Part shown: piece by piece, positions 6,448-7,892 of the stretch
Layout: each line of letters opens with the position of its first letter
Position numbering within the stretch: position 1 is the first letter of the stretch
From: Caryophanales bacterium
GTDB lineage: Bacteria; Bacillota; Bacilli; Alicyclobacillales; SLC66
Assembly: GCA_027341705.1 (NCBI GenBank)
Contig: DAIELO010000047.1
Coordinates: 1 to 7,892 of the forward strand
Reading direction: 5' to 3'
Length of the DNA: 7,892 nt
Notes under the pieces: generated by a model
The model's database searches: none
Told to the model about the DNA's origin: nothing
Seen by the model: the letters and a program-made list of their open reading frames with translations, nothing else
Translations under genes and position numbers: made by a program

Positions 6448-7262
6448 CACATTCTTTATCTCCAGTGATGCATCAAGCCGCATTTCGGGAATTGGGCATT
6501 AATGCTTGTTATACGGGCTACGATGTGGCACCTGAGCGTTTGCATGAAGTGGTGGACGCTATGCGCACGCTGAATTTTCGGGGATGGAATGTCACCATCC
6601 CTCACAAAGTGGCGATCATGAACCTGTTAGATGAATTCACTCCTGCAGCCAAGCGTATTGGTGCCGTTAATACTGTGTATTTTAAGGATGGCCTGTGGGT
6701 TGGGGATAATACGGATGGGCAGGGGTATCTCTCTTCTTTGTCACAGGAACTGTCATTTGTTGTTCGTGGTAAACACGTTGTGGTGCTAGGGGCAGGGGGA
6801 GCTGCGAAAGCCATCGCGGATGCACTGCTCTTTGCGGGCATCGGGGCGTTGTGGATACTGAACCGTCATCGCGAGAAAGCAGAAGCGCTTGCGAGTCAGT
6901 TGGCAGGTCATCATCCTCACATCACGATTGTAGGATCGGATATGGTGTGGCCAAGCAGTCGTGTTGATCTAGTGATTAATACAACGCCTATGGGCATGGA
7001 GGGACATCTTATAGGAGAATTGCCTGTGCCTGTATCTGTGTTGCAGGAGCAGATGATCGTTAGTGATCTTGTGTATCGTCCGCAAGTTACCCCGCTGCTT
7101 CAGGCTGCACAACTTGCTGGTGCAAAAACGCATGGCGGACTTGGTATGCTCGTGGAGCAGGGAGCGCTCGCTTTTACGAAGTGGTTTGGCATCACACCGT
7201 CAGTTGCCGTGATGCGCGAGGCGGCACTTCAAGAATTGCGAAAGGGACAATTTTTATCATGA
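6402..7262 (+). CDS. aroE: Shikimate 5-dehydrogenase (NADP+)
   Basis: AroE reduces 3-dehydroshikimate to shikimate with NADPH, the fourth step of the shikimate pathway to aromatic amino acids. The 286-residue length is normal. Shikimate-binding residues are visible in GHPIAHSLSP (S18, S20). The catalytic pair is K69 in NVTIPHK and D105 in GDNTDG, with N90 in AVNT. The cofactor site follows: GAGGAAKAI at 130-138, then NRHREKA at 154-160, whose arginines suit NADPH. INTTPMGM and the closing THGGLGMLVEQGALAF are also typical. The ATG start is well supported by GGGGAGGGG at 6388-6396, five bases upstream, within the 3' end of yqeH. The stop overlaps the nadD start (ATGA). In B. subtilis the gene is called aroD and is followed by yqeI, which is not present here. 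Confidence 0.97.
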   Translation: MADFPANLAVIGHPIAHSLSPVMHQAAFRELGINACYTGYDVAPERLHEVVDAMRTLNFRGWNVTIPHKVAIMNLLDEFTPAAKRIGAVNTVYFKDGLWVGDNTDGQGYLSSLSQELSFVVRGKHVVVLGAGGAAKAIADALLFAGIGALWILNRHREKAEALASQLAGHHPHITIVGSDMVWPSSRVDLVINTTPMGMEGHLIGELPVPVSVLQEQMIVSDLVYRPQVTPLLQAAQLAGAKTHGGLGMLVEQGALAFTKWFGITPSVAVMREAALQELRKGQFLS

Positions 7263-7855
7263 AACGTGGGCTATTTGGCGGAACCTTTGACCCCCCTCAT
7301 GTGGGGCATCTGATGATGGCTGAGGTGGCAAGGGAAAGTCTCGGGCTAGAACGGGTCGATTTTATTCCCACCAACATATCCCCTCATAAGGAGGGGCAAC
7401 TGGTTCAACCTGCGGCTTTTCGTGTGCGCATGGTACAGGCGGCAGTGAAGGAATTTCCGCACTTTTTCGTATCTACGATTGAATTAGCGCGAGAGGGAAT
7501 CAGCTATACGATTGATACTGTGCGTGAAATTGCAGATCATAGTGTGGGTGATGACTTGTATTGGTTGCTGGGTGCCGATATGTTGCAGGATTTACCACAT
7601 TGGAAAGAGGTAGAAGCGATATTGTCTTATGTGACGATCGTTGCAGCACCTCGTCCTGGGGTCAATTTGCAGGCTATCGCAGATGATTTGAAAAGTCTGT
7701 ATGAAAATGCACGGATTGTCATACTTGCAATGCCTGAATTAGATATCTCTAGCACATGGTTGAGAGATCGCATGCAAAAGGGGTTGCGTGTGGATCCTTT
7801 GCTTCCATTTGGTGTATCACGGCTGATCGTGCAGGAGAGAGGGTATGTGCTATGA
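7259..7855 (+). CDS. nadD: Nicotinate-nucleotide adenylyltransferase
   Basis: NadD joins nicotinic acid mononucleotide and ATP to make deamido-NAD, an essential step in NAD synthesis. The 198-residue protein is of usual length. The nucleotidyltransferase signature GGTFDPPHVGH (7-17) opens the Rossmann-like fold. PTNISPHK follows, then a GADMLQDLPHW stretch (substrate and dimer region), and the C-terminal ISSTWLRDR (163-171) that completes the ATP site. The ATG at 7259 overlaps the aroE stop by four bases. A longer frame from a GTG at 7181 would overlap aroE by 82 bases and add residues with no family match, so it is rejected. A weak ribosome site, AAAGGGA, lies 11 bases upstream. The stop overlaps the next gene by four bases. 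Confidence 0.96.
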   Translation: MKRGLFGGTFDPPHVGHLMMAEVARESLGLERVDFIPTNISPHKEGQLVQPAAFRVRMVQAAVKEFPHFFVSTIELAREGISYTIDTVREIADHSVGDDLYWLLGADMLQDLPHWKEVEAILSYVTIVAAPRPGVNLQAIADDLKSLYENARIVILAMPELDISSTWLRDRMQKGLRVDPLLPFGVSRLIVQERGYVL

Positions 7856-7892
7856 GACACTTGCTTGAAGTGGCTAAAGCACGGTTGTCTGC
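7852..7892 (+). CDS. yqeK: Start of a probable YqeK-like HD-domain protein (cut by window end)
   Basis: An ATG at 7852 overlaps the nadD stop (ATGA) and opens a frame MRHLLEVAKARLS that continues to the window edge. AGAGGG at 7838-7843 lies eight bases before it and can serve as ribosome site. In Bacilli nadD is followed by yqeK, an HD-domain hydrolase acting on diadenosine tetraphosphate. Only 13 complete codons are visible, too few to show the HD residues, so the identity rests on gene order plus a helical, basic N-terminus that is compatible with the family. Confidence 0.6.
   Translation, partial: MRHLLEVAKARLS

Noticed and set aside
7181..7258. Longer nadD start at 7181
   Set aside because: It lies deep within aroE, and the added 26 residues precede the conserved GGTFDPPH motif without family match; ATG 7259 fits the usual N-terminus.
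530..7860. Scattered open frames on the minus strand and in alternative plus frames
   Set aside because: All lie over strongly recognised genes, have no family resemblance, and lack convincing ribosome sites; they are chance frames.
1..7892. CRISPR, mobile element, tRNA/rRNA, toxin-antitoxin or defence module
   Set aside because: No direct repeat arrays, transposase motifs, terminal inverted repeats or RNA gene signatures were seen; nearly every base is accounted for by conserved housekeeping genes.

Overview
This window looks like a core chromosomal segment of an endospore-forming member of the Bacillota (Bacilli). The evidence is the gene content and order, the strong AAGGAGGG-type Shine-Dalgarno sequences, and a complete pro-sigma-K gene. 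Base composition is moderate and fairly even. The proteins resemble Bacillus homologues in motifs but differ a good deal in sequence, so a deeper-branching relative such as Alicyclobacillaceae is possible; that placement is a weak inference. All genes are on the + strand and packed tightly. No gap between genes exceeds about 90 bases.

Layout: (1) 1-1767 is the 3' two thirds of alaS (alanyl-tRNA synthetase). (2) 1832-3897 holds ireB, ruvX, a DUF1292 gene (yrzB) and mltG, the conserved cluster that follows alaS in many Bacilli. ireB and ruvX overlap by 4 bases, and the ribosome site of yrzB lies inside the end of ruvX. (3) 3957-4652 is sigK, the late mother-cell sporulation sigma factor, uninterrupted and with its pro-sequence, behind a possible sigma-E/sigma-K-type promoter. 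(4) 4733-7892 is the yqeG cluster: yqeG, yqeH, aroE, nadD and the first bases of a probable yqeK, all overlapping one another. It lacks the small RNA-binding gene (yqeI/yhbY) that I recall between aroE and nadD in B. subtilis.

The genes combine translation (alaS), a predicted kinase-regulated small protein (ireB), nucleic-acid and cell-wall maintenance (ruvX, mltG), sporulation (sigK), ribosome assembly (yqeH), aromatic amino acid synthesis (aroE) and NAD synthesis (nadD). This is housekeeping DNA. I see no mobile element, defence system, CRISPR array, tRNA or rRNA, and no convincing sign of a new system. The points worth a second look are small: sigK joining two otherwise separate conserved clusters, a 46-base yqeH/aroE overlap, the missing yqeI, a possible sporulation promoter, and the frequent GTG and TTG starts.
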